This document shows positions 35,180 through 46,024 of a stretch of 64,000 nucleotides of DNA, in pieces. The notes beneath the pieces are model-generated. The model was not told where the DNA came from. It searched no databases and worked only from the letters and a program-made list of their open reading frames with translations. The position numbers and the translations under genes are program-made. Each line of letters begins with the position of its first letter. Position 1 is the stretch's first letter. The stretch is from Nigrospora sphaerica. Its lineage: Eukaryota; Ascomycota; Sordariomycetes; Amphisphaeriales; Apiosporaceae. The stretch spans positions 1,612,001-1,676,000 of the forward strand of contig JAGVVL010000001.1 in assembly GCA_018287875.1 (NCBI GenBank), written 5' to 3'.

Positions 35180-36182
35180 TCATCGTAGAGCCCGCAATAG
35201 CCGACCGTCATCCGCATCGATTACAAAATGCTTCATTCTGGTCCTGTTCCCGAGACCCTCGACTCGGCTCTCATACCTTTTCTCGGCCCGATTCGCCCTA
35301 TCCGCCTGCCTTTGTTGTATGGCGATAACGGCACGCTGCTGGGGCAGGGGAAGGTGAGCGATGCTTTGCCGATCGCTCTCCCTGAGGTTGGCCAGCCGCA
35401 TGGTCATCTTGTTTTCTCTCTTCTCGCTACGGGCGACGGCCTGGCCCCCTTCGCCGCTCCCGGTTCCTAACGAAAGTTCGGCGGCCGGGGTTGTTGCCGG
35501 GGGGGGAGCGGCAGAAGCAGAAGAAGCGGTGTCATGGAGCTCTAGGGGCGCAGGTGCAGTACGTGGGCCGTCCCTGCTTCTTTTCCGAGGCGCAGAGCGA
35601 TGCGAAATGATGCGGCCCGAGGAGAGCCTGAGGGAGCTGTCGTCTGGCTGCACAGGACGCGCCCTGGAGTTACTCCCGGTCTTGACACATTTGCCGTCCG
35701 CTTCTTCTTCATCTTCACTTTCGCACTCCGATTCGCTAAAGTCGTAAAACTCGGCAAATTCAGAGTCTCCGCCGCGGGGGTCAAAGCGGCAATGGCCTTT
35801 GCCAAGCATATCTATCGCGTCCATCAGTTTGCCGCCTCATGCCAACAGTCGCCATTCTTGACTTACGCTGTTGTGCGGCGTGTGGGGATTGGCGTTGCGT
35901 GCCGCAGCAGATACACTCGCTGTAACCGAAGATGACAAGATGCAGGTAATTGAAAAGCGACTGGAGATCGACTATAAGTTTCTTCTGGTCCGGTACGAAG
36001 AGCCCGTGGGCCGTTTGCATGTGAGCGACGCTGGCGTCAAAGTCCTGGGACATCTGGTTGCAGAAGAGGCACCGCGGTGGCTGAAACTGGGGACGGGTGT
36101 ACTCGGACTCTGCCGGGGACTCGCTCCCTGGGGAAATCATTGGGGTGTTGCTGGCGCTGCCTCCAGCAGTGGTTCCGTCCAT
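35180..36182 (-). CDS. C2H2 zinc-finger protein, Rei1/ZNF622-like
   Basis: Exons are 36182-35867 and 35811-35180 with a 55-nt intron, giving 315 residues. Finger 1 is CLFCNQMSQDFDASVAHMQ..H, followed by HGLFVPDQKKLIVDLQSLF. Finger 2, CICCGTQRQSPHAAQQHMLG..H, is completed only after splicing: the intron falls just before HMLGKGHC. An acidic stretch (SESECESEDEEEADGK) follows. The paired fingers and the KGHCRF, EFAEFYDF context match the Rei1/Reh1/ZNF622 group, cytoplasmic factors that finish 60S ribosomal subunits. This protein lacks the N-terminal finger and is shorter than Rei1, so it may be a divergent paralog with a different role. The start at 36182 (MDGTTAGG) is chosen as the ATG nearest the ordered domain. 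Confidence 0.82.
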
Positions 36183-37349
36183 GTTGTCAATGTCGGTAAC
36201 GAAGAAGGGTGTCAGTCGGTGGTGCGGAAAGCAGAGGGCGTATCGCTTCAATCTATCGCTTGGGACTCTAAACAGGTCGTCGCTTGATGCCCCGGGTTGA
36301 TCTGCAATCACGCCGACCAAGAGATGCCGCCTCGATGTCTACTTATACACGTTCACGCCCTTTTTCCGGCCTTCTGGGTGCTCTCTGGATGCTGCGATGC
36401 ACCACCACCCACCGTATTGATTTGAACGTCCCATGCTCCTTGGTAATGCATTGCTGATTGGTCGATGGCGATGACAGGACATGATGCGAAGCCGGGGGGC
36501 CTACAACTGAGCCCGGGAAGTCGGGCGCGTGGGGCGTTGGCGCGACGAGCGCTGGAAATGATAGGCCTGGCGACCGATGGCGCCAGATGATTCATTCTGA
36601 TCTACGAAGCCGCCAATCCATCCCCAGAGGCCGTGCTCCCCAGTCCGTGGACCATCCAGCGACAGGATCAGCACCTACCACTCTCGGCCGCCGCGATTAT
36701 CGATCGGTCCCTACTCGACCGGCTCCAAGGGTTCCCGTGGGGTCAGCCGCCTGCCTCGGTAGTTGGTCAAAGCGATGGATGCCAAGTCCGACCCCCAGTA
36801 GACCAGCTTGAATCCGAGCTGCGCTGGAATCATCAATCTCTTGCTCTTTCGTCGCCCAGGCAATGCTCTCCGTCCAACGGTGAACACCAATCGGGACCCA
36901 CCACTTATCGGCTTCTCCTGGACTGTCCGCCATGTTCTGCCCGTCCTGGAAATTGGGTCATTCTGGAGGCCATCGCGTCCTAACCGAGCCCGAGCCGCTT
37001 CACGCCGGTAAAGGGTCCGTGGCCAGCAGTCATGGCAAGCCTATATCACCAGGCTACATTTAGCCGTAGCCCCATGCGACGTCCGCCCATTGGGCGAGGC
37101 TCGGGGTTCCGTCGCAATGCACTTTTGGTTCATCTGCCTAATAAGACATCTCGGTTCCGGGACATGGCAGTTGGCCACTATTCTGCTTCTCTGCAGGTCC
37201 CATGCGCGTGCTTGGGACCATTGTAGCCATCTATTGGCAACGTACGCGCATAAAATGAGAATTCCAGCAGACCGACCAGACCGCCGTGTTTTTCTGACCA
37301 CGGCGCATCTTTTGCTAGCCGCTTTCCGGTGCCAAATCCGCAGCTCAAC
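36183..37349. other. Intergenic, divergent promoters
   Basis: About 1.2 kb between the C2H2 gene and the beta-lactamase-fold gene. Nothing recognisable is seen. Confidence 0.4.
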
Positions 37350-39465
37350 ATGAACCTGTTCAGCTGGGCCTTTTGGCTCCTCTGCCTCGAGGTCGTTGGC
37401 GTGCTTTCAAACCCGAACTGTCCAATCCAGGATGCCCAGTACCCAAAGCCACGCCAGCTGAGCGAGAGCCCCGTATGGAAGGCGGCGATGCGGAACCTGT
37501 CGGTTACCTTTGATGCCGTCGACGCAGCTGCCGCCAATTACTCATGTAGGTCTGCACTCAAATCGCACACTCCCGCGGTTGACTGCTTTGGCCACATGCG
37601 CCAGGCATCCCCAGTCGTCGTCGCGTTGCCTGGTCTTCTGACTCCATGGTGGTCCAGACTCGGTACAGATCTTCTCGACTAATCCGGGGCCGTCTATCCT
37701 CTTCGATAGGCACCACACGGCGCGGAACCTGCCCTCGAACACGGCCGGTGTCAAAAAGGTAGACGCCAACACTGTCTACCGCATCGGTAGTATTACTAAG
37801 GTCTTCACAACCCTGGCCTTCCTCGCCGAGGCAGGTGACAAGCACTTGAACCGTCCGATTACAGATTTCATCCCCGAACTCGCGGCCATGGGCCAGTCCA
37901 AGGACGAATTACGGTCTGTGGCTTGGGAGGACATTAGCATCGAGTCTCTCATGGCGCAGGTAGGCCCTCGCCTTTGTTGTGGTATGGATCGGTTTTGCTG
38001 ACAGGAAGTGTGTGGCAGATGTCCGGGCTAGGCCGGGACTGTGAGTACTCTTCAAAACACCTGGGAACACGGACTCACCCACATGCTAGACCTCCTTCTC
38101 GGTGAACTTATCGGAGCGATCGGTACGGAGCGCGCAGTCCAATTCGGATTCCCGCCCCTTGACGCCAGTCAGATGCCCGAATGCGGGGCGCATCAGCTGT
38201 GCGACCGCAAACGTAATTACATGCTTCTGCTCCATCCTTATGATCGTCAAGACTCACGCAACGAACCCAGAGTTCTTCAAGGGAATGGAGACGATTTACC
38301 CATCGTTTGCACCGTGGAAGACGCCGGCATATTCCAATATCGCATTCCAGCTGTTGGCCTATGCCTTGGAAAACATTACCGGTCGTAATTTCACAACGTC
38401 CCTCAACGACAAGGTGCTCGGCCCCCTGGGTTTGAAGAACACGTATTACAGCAACCCGCCTCAATCCGTTGGCATCATCCCCCGAGATGTTCGCCAAACC
38501 AGTTGGCTGGCATACCTTGGAGACGGAAGCCCGTGGGTAGTTTTTTCTCCGTTATAAACCGAGGGGCCAGACATGAAGCTCACACTTTCCCTAGCTCCGG
38601 AAACATGTTTGCATCGGCAGGAGACCTCTCCGTCTTCGGAATGGCGGTTCTGAACTCGACGGTCCTCAAGCCCGCCCTAACACGTCGCTGGCTGAAGCCT
38701 GTCTCGTTCTCTTCCGACTTCGCGGCGGCTGTTGGCATGCCATGGGGGTTACGGCGTATCCGTGTCGGAGAAAGTGGCAACCCACACCGAACGGTGACGG
38801 CTTTCACGAAAGCCGGGGGCGTCGGAGACTACTCATCGCTCCTATCCATCCTACCGGAGTTGAACATCGGTATGACGGTGATGGTGGCGGGCGCCGACAC
38901 GGCGGGTGTCGTCTGGAGCATAGCCGATTACCTGGGTGCCGTGCTGCTGCCCAGCTACGACGCGGCTTCGCGTCATGACGCCAACTCGCGATTTAGCGGC
39001 ACCTACCAGGCAGACCCGGCGAGCAACTTGAACTCGACCCTCGTTCTCGACACAGACCCGGCCCGGCCGGGTCTCGGCGTCGCCACTTGGCTCAGCAACG
39101 GGACCAACATGATCCCTACGGCCCTGTCCCTGCAAACGGGTTTGGCGGTGGCCTCGGACCCCGGAGCCAACAACTCGACGGCGGTGCCCACGGTGCGGCT
39201 CTATTACACGGGCCTGCAATCAGCCACTGCCAACGGAGGGGTTTTGCAGTCGTTCAGGGGTATTTTTCAGCCCATCGGCCCGGACACGAACCCCGGCACC
39301 CACGGGAACAGATTCTCCTCTGACTGTGGGACCTGGATCGACTATACTAGCGTTACCTATGCCGGCCTGCCACTTGACGCCTTCCTCTTCAAGTCGGACG
39401 CCTCTGGCAACGTCCTAAGCGTCAGGAACTTGGCTCTGAACATTACTTTGCAAAAAGTCAAGTAA
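37350..39465 (+). CDS. Secreted beta-lactamase-fold serine hydrolase
   Basis: Six exons: 37350-37545, 37658-37959, 38019-38040 (22 nt), 38090-38212, 38271-38532 and 38595-39465, giving 591 residues with all phases consistent. A signal peptide (MNLFSWAFWLLCLEVVGVLS) is followed by YSVQIFSTNPG, then the SxxK nucleophile motif in YRIGSITKVFT and the YxN-like PAYSNIAFQLLAYALE. Later SGNMFASAGDLSVFG and AFTKAGGVGDYSSLL are typical of class C/penicillin-binding-like enzymes. Fungal members are mostly uncharacterised secreted esterases, peptidases or lactamases. The substrate cannot be told from sequence, and antibiotic hydrolysis should not be assumed. Several Asn-X-Ser/Thr sites support secretion. 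A short C-terminal beta-rich domain follows the catalytic part. Confidence 0.88.
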
Positions 39466-40222
39466 GGCAGCCCAAAGTACTGGGAAAGGAGAAGCAGGCT
39501 ATGAGCTTCTTCCTCGGGTTTCCGATATTGGATATCATGAGTACCAGGCCAGTCTGAATGCATGGGTTTTGCACCCTGTTCATTGCGCTCCAACCACTTG
39601 TATTCCGCCATGTCGGTGTCTCGGATCCGTGACCGCCATGTCCTTTGCGCTTCGGGTCTTTGGTGAGCTCCTGCATGCTGACGCTGAAGGATTTCCCGGG
39701 CCCTTGAGAGTCAGGCCCGATTGCACACAAAGCCGGGCGTACTTGACGGCCTGGGCACCGCTTCCGACCCCGTTCCACTCGATGGTCGCTCGGTAGTACG
39801 ACTTCTGAAGACTGCCGTCCGGGCCCTCCAGCTGCTACAGCGGAACGAGGGAGTTCGGCCTTTTCGGGCGTGTCGGCCGAGGCAGCAGAATAGTCGTCCA
39901 GTTCAGACCATCTTTTGTACCCAAAACTAGCTTTAAACCCCTATGCGTGGAGAATAGCAGTAACTAAAGCCAGATGATACGCGGGCGCCGAAGTATGGGC
40001 CGTGGAGGCTGAAAAGGCAGGACACTTGCCCATTTGAACGTGGGAAACCCTGCTATCAGACACTTCCACAGTATGTTCCGCGGCCGTACACAACTGACAA
40101 TAGCACTGGAACCACAATATCGTGGAGTCGACGCTGCCGTGCCTTGTTTTCCTGGAATCCACTTTACGGTCAGTCAGTCGAATATTCCCACACGGGGTAA
40201 AAAGGGGGGGCTCTGGCGTATT
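39466..40222. other. Intergenic
   Basis: About 760 bp with no gene signal. Confidence 0.4.
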
Positions 40223-40700
40223 TTACTCGATGTACGAGACAGTGAGATTTTCGCCCGGCATAATGTCTCTCACGGCATGCACCCCCCGGGTGAGGGTGGC
40301 GGGGTCGAAGTAGAAGGCATAGTTTGGTCGGCGCTCGTGGTTGAGCCGTGACCCGGTTTTCCGCGGGGTGTCAGCACGTTGTCCGTGGCCGGGGAGGGGC
40401 AGGGGGTGTTGCTGGGCCGCCGGTGGCACGGACCCTCGGTAAAGACGGCGTTGAATTCGGAGCCGGTGCCGATGCGGGTGCGGCGCGGCCGTCGACCATG
40501 ACGGCCGGCGTGCGCGCCATAATCGGCCGGCCGGCGCGGATCGGCGCTTACGCGATCAGGCCCACCCCATTGCCGGTGACGTCGGCCTCGGCGTGCAGCT
40601 TGGCCCCGGCCGCCTCCGGTCCCGAGAGCAGGCTCGTGATCCGCTCGGCTGTAGTGACGAGCGAGAGCCCCTCCACCACCGCCGCTGGGCTTCTTCCTAA
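40223..40700 (-). pseudogene. Probable SET-domain methyltransferase relic
   Basis: Two SET landmarks survive but in different frames. GNGVGLIA (ending about 40551) is followed at once by TAA, and in the same frame continues APIRAGRPIMARTPAVMVDG, which reads like the family's opening strand. About 150 bp further on, in another frame, SRLNHERRPNYAFYFDPATL and VHAVRDIMPGENLTVSYIE match the RxNHxCxPN and GEELTxSY motifs, with the conserved Cys replaced by Arg. The roughly 90 residues expected between the two halves are shortened and shifted. The TAA overlaps a GTAAGC, so an intron is an alternative reading, but the coding-like sequence after it argues against that. No RIP-type C-to-T pattern is obvious. 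Confidence 0.5.
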
Positions 40701-40860
40701 AGCCACAGAACTTTTCTTCGCCGGGCCCGTGGCGGACGCTCCTTTGCTGCCGGGAAGCGGGCACGCTCGGCCGGACGGCCTGCAGGGGCCGGCTCTGGTT
40801 GGCTTCGGACTCGTCCAGCGAACACAGCAACCCCAGCTCCCGATCGTAAAGGGGTGCGAG

Positions 40861-42136
40861 TGATGGGGGGCATTACTGGGCGGTGCCAAGAGACACAATA
40901 CCAGCGTGGGCCGGGGCGAACGCCCAAAGGAAAGAAGAATGATTGCTTTTTGCGGCACCGTGTCATGGGCTCGCCTCCAATAGATTGTTGTGTCCAGTAG
41001 CGAGCAGCAGAAGCACGGCTTGGAGCCGGTTGTTTCGAGATAGAAAGGCGGTTCTCAGCAGGGGTAACCCTAGGTTTCAGAGATGCAACCCCCAGGGGGG
41101 TCGACATGGACCGAGATGAGACTACACGTGCTTGGTAGCCAAGGTGCCGGCCCGGACTTGCTTGCGTTTGTGAGTGCCGAACCAACTTCTCCAGCCTCAT
41201 GAGTATAGTCGCCACAGCCAACGAATGACTAATGGTATTCTCCATAAACCTCTATAGATATGTGGCGGCGATTTTACCTTTCAACGTGACTCGGGCATTT
41301 CTGACACGCCAGTGCATATCTCGGCCACGGTCGTAACAGCACGTTCGTTGCAAATGCTGGGTTGATAAATCCGGGCCGTTTGTTTGGTTGAGCAGGGTAT
41401 AGCAACTACGCCTCCTGCATAGTGTTAGTGAAAATGAGAACGTGATATGAAGAATTATGGGTAGTAAAAAAATAGGGTACGGTGCAAGCGAGTCGTCGTT
41501 TTCGTACTGTGTGTACACAGTTTCTGGACAGTGAGATGGCCCCACCTGGTCCCTGACCACATTGTACACCTGATCCATCCGTCCCAACCTTCCAACTTCA
41601 CGAGGAGCCGACGTCAGATCCAACGGATGTCTTAGATGTTTAGCACTTTCTGGACAAAGGGGCGCCTATTCCCATAAACGCCTGCGAAGCAAACAGCATG
41701 TCCTTAATGACAATGAACGGCGAAGTCCCAAGTACGACGAGCTTTGTTGCTTTTTTCAGAACACGGCCCGCCTTTCATTTTCATCAGCCCAATGCGACCT
41801 AGGCTGCACAGTGCACTTCAGCTACTTTTTTTTACTCGTTTTTTTCTTTTCTTCTTGCCCCGGCTTTTTTTTTTCTCTTTCTCGCCCCCCCCCCCTTTCT
41901 CTCTTTCTTCCGCGCCCCCCTCTCCTTGTCCAATGTTTGCCTCAAAGTCTTGACTCTCCATCACCTGCCTTTGTGCCCCCTAACCTCACATTCCACTAAG
42001 CCCCTCGATCCTTGATTATTTCCAAACACGGGCGAGTTGATCCACGCACCGCTGCAGCAACCAACCATCCCACCGACACGCGATAAGCTGCACCCCAGAA
42101 TTACCCCTGGGGCCGGACCTGCTTGCCAAAGTCACC
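40861..42136. promoter_or_regulatory. Intergenic with pyrimidine-rich leader
   Basis: About 1.3 kb. From 41820 to 41935 the plus strand is almost pure C/T. Such tracts commonly mark the promoter or transcription start of highly expressed fungal genes and fit the gene starting at 42137. Confidence 0.45.
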
Positions 42137-43718
42137 ATGTCGGGTCGGCTCAGGCCAAACCAAGTCATTGGCTTCGACGGAGTTGATCGCACCATTCCGG
42201 AACTCTCAAGACACATCGGCGAGGATGTAAGTGGATCCCTATGCGAACTCACGGATGACGTAAGGTATACACATGCGGAGCCCCTATAAGGTAGGGCAAT
42301 GCGTCTATGTGGACAACCCAGCGTCGACTTCTCGGATGTTTCTCCCTTGGAACCCCTGAAGAGCATGGGGTGTGTGTGCAACACAACGCGTGCTCAAGCC
42401 CGAGGGCATCGAGTCCGCGTGGCCTTGTCATGACCGCAACTCCACTGCGCAGGCCCCATGGGGAGCATCCGAGTCGAAACCGACGCGGGTTGTTTGCAGT
42501 CCCGAGCATCGACTTGATTCCTATGCCGTCACCCATCCCATCTGGCTAAGGCGCGCATGCTGGTTGTGCCTTCCATTGGAAATGTGCAACTGCATAACCG
42601 CATCGGCTGGCCCCATCTGTCCCTGCTCGCTCTTTCCCAGTGGCTCCAGGGCCCTTTCCCAAAGGGGATTCTTCCTCTTCTTCTTTTTTGTTCTCCGCGC
42701 CAAACCACGGCTCTCTTCTCTTTCTCGCTGCTGACTTATCAACGCAGATCCCTTTGCATACAGCATCAACACTCAATGGCAACGTCATGGAGAACGGGGA
42801 CCACGGCAAAAACGGAGTTAGTAGTTACGAATCCGCCTCTGACCTGAACAAGATCACGCGCCGGCAGCTGGAAGAGGACATCCAGGCCTACAGGTACGAC
42901 CTGGACTTCTGCAAACAGCAAATCTTCGCCCCGGACCTCACGTCCCAGGAGGCCCGCATCATCCAGCTCCGCATTCTGGACATGGGGCACCAGATTCGGC
43001 ACTGCCAGCATCGCATCGAGCTCATCGATGCTCAGAACCGCGGTAACGCCAGCTCTAAGCGGCCCATGTTTACGTACGACGGAGCCCCCAAGCGGCAGTC
43101 GACGGACCCCCAGGGTGGGGCTGCGCTGAAGCGTCCGCGGCCGGCCAAGCCCGGCGAGAGTGACGGTGACGATGTCACTATCGAGGTCGACGTCACCCTG
43201 GGGGAACGCTCGGTGACGCGTCTGGGCTTCTGGAAGTGCCATCTTTGTACATCTCACAAGTTTCTGTCGGCGGGTTCGAACCGAGTGCCTAGTGCGCCTT
43301 GCAAGTGGCCACTGAAAGACATCAGCAAGAGTAAGCTTACGGACCTGGAACCCCCTTCCCCTTTTACTGACGGGGTGCTGTCTTCAGTGCTCAACCACTT
43401 CCTTGACATGCACACGGAGCATACGGCTGAGGAGCGATGCATGGAGCTCGGCGATGCCCTGGACCAAAACCGTAAGTGAAGCCCAGAGCCGGCGCGACCG
43501 CCCCGTAAATCCGACTAACGCCCTAGGCAGGCGGTCCCTTTGAGTACTGGCTGAGCAGAACCCGTCACCAAAATCTCGGAGACGGCACCCTGGTGGACGA
43601 ATGCATCGATACCTTGAAGGCCGGCGCCATGCCGGATAGCCTGAGAAACCTCAACCGGGCCGCGGCTAACTTTCCCAACGGAGGGCCCAAGCACGAGAAC
43701 GAGACTCCCGAATACTAA
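42137..43718 (+). CDS. Orphan protein with Cys/His zinc-binding segment
   Basis: Four exons: 42137-42226, 42748-43330, 43388-43471 and 43531-43718, giving 314 residues. The first intron is long (521 nt). The second (57 nt, GTAAGC donor, CTGAC branch site, TTCAG acceptor) is a multiple of three without stops and could be mistaken for coding sequence. A helical region (ITRRQLEEDIQAYRYDLDFC to HRIELIDAQ) precedes a basic NLS-like KRPRPAKP. Then comes WKCHLCTSHKF, and after splicing KMLNHFLDMHTEH, giving CxxC...HxxxxH-type ligands. The C-terminus GPFEYWLSRTRHQNL is ordered. I do not know the function; a nuclear zinc-binding role is inference. The first exon is the least certain part. Confidence 0.7.
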
Positions 43719-44041
43719 GCTGCAGTGCGGAGAGCGGACGAACAATCTTGGGAGGAAAGCCTCAGGGTATGGGTGAGTCGTGGCTACGGAGAACATGTAT
43801 GAATTGTAGGACCCGGGGAGCTTCCAGCGCGGCAGGCCGTCTTCTTTGTTGTGACCGTCGTCTTGTGGACGATGGTTTCTCATTTTGGGACTGATGGCTC
43901 TTGAGAAACAAAAGACAAGTTTCCTAGTGGCGTATTAACTCGGTGGCGGTCCACGAACCGTAAAGCGCAAGATAAAAGTCACTTTCGTCTGAGAGGGGTA
44001 ACTACTAGTTGCTATTAACCTCTTATACTTTCCAGAACCCC
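43719..44041. other. Convergent 3' intergenic
   Basis: About 320 bp between convergent stop codons. It probably holds both polyadenylation regions; nothing else is seen. Confidence 0.4.
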
Positions 44042-46024
44042 TTATAAGTCGTGTCTCGCATGCTTGCTCTTGTGCCGCAACCACTTGCCGTACTTGAACA
44101 GGATGAACGGAATGGGTATAAAGGCAACCGAGATGAAGGCCAGCGTGGAACTGGCCCAATCGACGCCGAGGTACTCGTACATGGACGAGGCGAACAATGG
44201 CTGGCGAGAGGGTCAGCAAAGCGAGGCACGGGTCCCGGTTTTTCGGAATATGAGGCCCCCCGCAAACGGGGGCGGATGGGGAAAGTAGAAGTGAGCGGGG
44301 GTGGGGAGGTTACGTACAAAGCCGGCACCGAGCGCACTGCGGAGAAGATCGTTGCCGGCGAGAACGCTGGCGATGTAGTCCGGGTACGCGTCGCTCAGGT
44401 AGTTCATGATGCTGTTGAACAGCAGGAAGGTGCCGACGCTAAACAGGGTGGTGCCGATGATGGGGACGATCCAGTGGACGTCGGGCCGGGCGGCCCAGCC
44501 GAACCAGAAGAGGCAGATGGGGATGGCGAAGGCGCCGACGCAAGCGGGCGGCAGGCGCCACTCGGGCGTGAGCTCGCCGTTGGCGTCGAACTTGGGCTCG
44601 ATGAAGCGGCGGAAGTACCAGGCGAAGGGCGGCAGCACGAGGAAGACGCCGACGAGGATGCCGAGGAAGGCGAGGCCCTGGAGGCCGAGGCTGAAACCGT
44701 AGATGCCGGTGAAGACGATGGGGAAGGACTCGAACCAGATGTAGAGTAGCCCGTAGATGAGGGCGATATAGAGGTCGAGCGCGAGCACGACGGGCTCGGT
44801 GCAGAGTAGCGTGAAGGGCCGCACGAGCACCATCTGCGCGACGTCGCGGCCCGTCATCTCCTGTCCTGCGAGCTCGGGCTCGCTGATGAGCCGGTCGTTG
44901 CCCGTGAGCCGGCGCAACCGCCGCGTCCGCCGGTACAGGATGTTGGCCGACGAGGTCTCGGGGAGGAAGAAGACGAGGACGGCGAGGGTGCCACCCGACA
45001 GCCACATCAGCTCCCAGATGGGCCAGCGCCAGTTTCGGGCCTCGGCGGCGAACCCGCCGACGAGGGGGCCTAGGGTCGGGCCTGGCCGTTGGTCGTCAGC
45101 GAGAGAACACCCCGAGAGCGAGCATAGGAGAGGGAGGGAGGGGAACATGGCCGGGCCGACCTACCGCATACGGCACCGATGCCCCAGACGGCCAGACCGT
45201 AGGTACGCTTCGCGGGCGTATACATGTCGCCGATGCTGGCGCCGCCCGTCGCCAGCGAGGGGCTCCCGATGAAGCCAGTGATGAAGCGGAAGGCCAGGAG
45301 CATGCCGAAGTTGGTGGCCAGCGCCGTCGGCACCTGCAGCACGACGAAGAGGGCGAGCGTGAGGATGTAGATGGGGTTGCGCCCGATCTGGGGTATCTCG
45401 GACAGGGGTGACCAAATCATGGGGCCCAAGCCGTAGCCGGCCACGAAGAGGGTGAGGCCCAGCGTGGCGGCGACCTGGGACACGCCGAACTCCTGCATGA
45501 CGCCCTGGATGCCGGCCGAGTAGATGGCCGAGCCGATGTAGACACTGAAGGTGAGGAAGCAGATTTCAAACGTCACGAAGAACTTCTTGGGACGGGACCA
45601 GTTTTGCGGGTTCTGGGCCCCGTGTCAGCCGGGCGGCGCCTACGGCGAGAGAGGGACGCGAGGGTAAGGTACTGACCTCGGGGTCGGACGGGCCGTACCA
45701 GTCGACAATGTACTGGTCTTTACCCTTCTCGGGGTCGACGCGTCGGTGCGGCTCGCCGCCAACAAGGGCATCATGGTCCACCTCGGTGGCCGAGGAGTGG
45801 CCCGACTGAGAAGACGACTGGCGCCGATTCGGGCCCGGCTGTTCCTGCGACGCCGTGACGGGGGCCGTCGTCTGTCCGTGTCTGGCCATGTTGGCCGACT
45901 TCTCGGCGTGCACGTACTTGGTCCATATGGACGGATCGACCTCTTCGGGGTATTGGAAGACCTTGCCCCGGGTAATGAGGCGCACGCAGTGGCTGAAGAT
46001 GGTATCCCGAAGCAGCTCCTTCAT
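44042..46024 (-). CDS. MFS transporter (DHA1, polyamine/multidrug TPO-like)
   Basis: A plasma-membrane proton-coupled exporter of drugs, polyamines or metabolites. Four exons: 46024-45677, 45612-45165, 45081-44318 and 44200-44042, giving 572 residues. A long cytosolic N-terminus (MKELLRDTIFSHCVRLITRG, then a Ser/Gln-rich stretch) leads to QYIVDWYGPSDPENPQNWS, the DHA1 entry motif joined by splicing. Twelve membrane helices follow. Signature loops include LGPMIWSPLSEIPQIGRNP, RFITGFIGSPSLATGG and GAVCGPTLGPLVGGFA (split by intron 2). The C-terminus is short and basic (KYGKWLRHKSKHARHDL). The start at MKELLRDT is preferred over an upstream in-frame ATG because relatives begin there. Substrate unknown. 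Confidence 0.92.

Noticed and set aside
44051..44749. 232-codon plus-strand frame rich in Gly/Glu/Asp
   Set aside because: It is a shadow of the MFS transporter exons on the other strand.
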